Of a stretch of DNA of 64,000 bases, positions 63,693-64,000 are shown one piece after another. A program made the translations under genes and the position numbers. The notes beneath the pieces are model-generated. The model was not told the origin of the DNA, did not search any database, and saw only the letters and a list, made by a program, of their open reading frames with translations. This DNA comes from JAFAXD01 sp963833605 (GTDB taxonomy: Bacteria > Pseudomonadota > Alphaproteobacteria > Rhizobiales > Xanthobacteraceae), in the NCBI GenBank assembly GCA_963833605.1, contig CAWHYZ010000032.1:104540-168539 (forward strand), read 5' to 3'. Position 1 is the stretch's first letter; every line of letters starts with the position of its first letter.

Positions 63693-63985
63693 AATGGAAC
63701 AGAATCGAACACCGGCTGTTCTCCGCGATCAGCCGCAACTGGCGCGGACGACCCCTGGAATCCCACGAGGTTGTCATCGAAACTCTCAGGGCAACAACCA
63801 CATCCACCGGATTGACCGTGAACGCGGTGCTCGATACCACCACCTACGACCGCGGCATCAAGATCACCGACAAGCAGATCGCCGCCCTCGAAGCCACCCA
63901 GCTGCACCGTCACGAGTTCCACGGCGACTGGAACTACACGCTCACGGCCAACCACACCCCGACACACCCGACGCCACCTACCTAA
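63693..63985 (+). pseudogene. ISAzo13-type transposase, 3' exon
   Basis: After the intron the frame resumes as WNRIEHRLFSAISRNWRGRP and supplies the third acidic catalytic residue, Glu324 of the joined protein. It continues NAVLDTTTYDRGIKITDKQI and HRHEFHGDWNYTL to TAA at 63983-63985. Joined exons encode 415 residues, the family's usual length. The final codons overlap the right terminal repeat. Confidence 0.88.
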
Positions 63986-64000
63986 TTACTGCGCGCTCCC
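63977..64000 (-). repeat. Right terminal inverted repeat of the IS
   Basis: Reverse complement GGGAGCGCGCAGTAATTAGG then TAGG; pairs with 60627-60650 with five mismatches in 24. Confidence 0.7.

Larger units (their letters stand above)
60627..64000 (+). mobile_element. ISAzo13-family insertion sequence containing a group II intron
   Basis: Terminal inverted repeats of about 24 bases are visible: GGAATCGCGCAGTAATT at 60627 and its imperfect complement AATTACTGCGCGCTCCC at 63984-64000 (19 of 24 aligned positions agree). Between them lies one transposase gene split by a 2.06 kb intron. The right end coincides with the window edge, so the target duplication cannot be checked. Confidence 0.8.

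Overview
Most of the window (about 1-57 kb) reads as alphaproteobacterial chromosome, most like the Bradyrhizobium/Pseudolabrys side of Hyphomicrobiales. The evidence is the GC-rich coding, many Bug (TctC-type) and NMT1/SsuA-type binding proteins, DUF1236 and glycine-zipper secreted proteins, a Spy/LTXXQ protein and a SAM-cyclase-ATPase-TPR protein. The last 6-7 kb (about 58-64 kb) looks actinobacterial: a decayed phage-type integrase, a MmcQ/YjbR remnant and an ISAzo13-type insertion sequence carrying a group II intron. The taxonomic calls are my reading of protein resemblance; no search was run.

1-20 kb is a catabolic and transport locus. A leftward arm holds an M24 hydrolase, a cupin and three NMT1-like binding proteins. 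A rightward operon holds a DUF1445 hydro-lyase, a gamma-glutamyltransferase-like enzyme, a diaminopropionate ammonia-lyase-like PLP enzyme and an M20 peptidase-like protein. A leftward arm from 15.9 to 9.7 kb encodes a ThDP enzyme, a 2OG-Fe(II) oxygenase, a zinc-lobe dehydrogenase and a two-subunit ADP-forming acyl-CoA synthetase. A rightward ABC transporter unit ends in a GntR/FCD regulator. One 15-base palindromic site (ATTTTGTATACTAAA) sits in the three regulatory gaps and is probably the operator of that GntR protein. Five genes of the locus carry single-base frameshifts and a sixth carries a nonsense codon, so part of it is decayed or mis-assembled.

20-35 kb is a mixed metabolic region: a flavin monooxygenase, four Bug receptors without TctA/TctB partners, a DHDPS/NAL-type lyase, a class II aldolase, an MFS carrier, a fumarate-reductase-like flavoprotein and a winged-helix/TPR regulator. 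Three tandem palindromes, all bounded by CTAGTG-type ends, lie at 22.8-23.2 kb.

35.07-54.74 kb is bounded by two direct copies of the 3' part of a tRNA-Phe gene and is probably an integrated island. It carries small secreted envelope proteins, the 1108-residue SAM/cyclase/ATPase/TPR protein, several intrinsic terminators, many small or broken ORFs and, unexpectedly, an intact stand-alone atpB (F0 subunit a) with no other ATP synthase gene. A broken tyrosine integrase starts just right of the second tRNA-Phe copy.

57-64 kb is mostly gene debris, then the insertion sequence. Its transposase is split by an antisense group II intron. Joining 61636 to 63693 restores a full 415-residue transposase with a complete DDE set.
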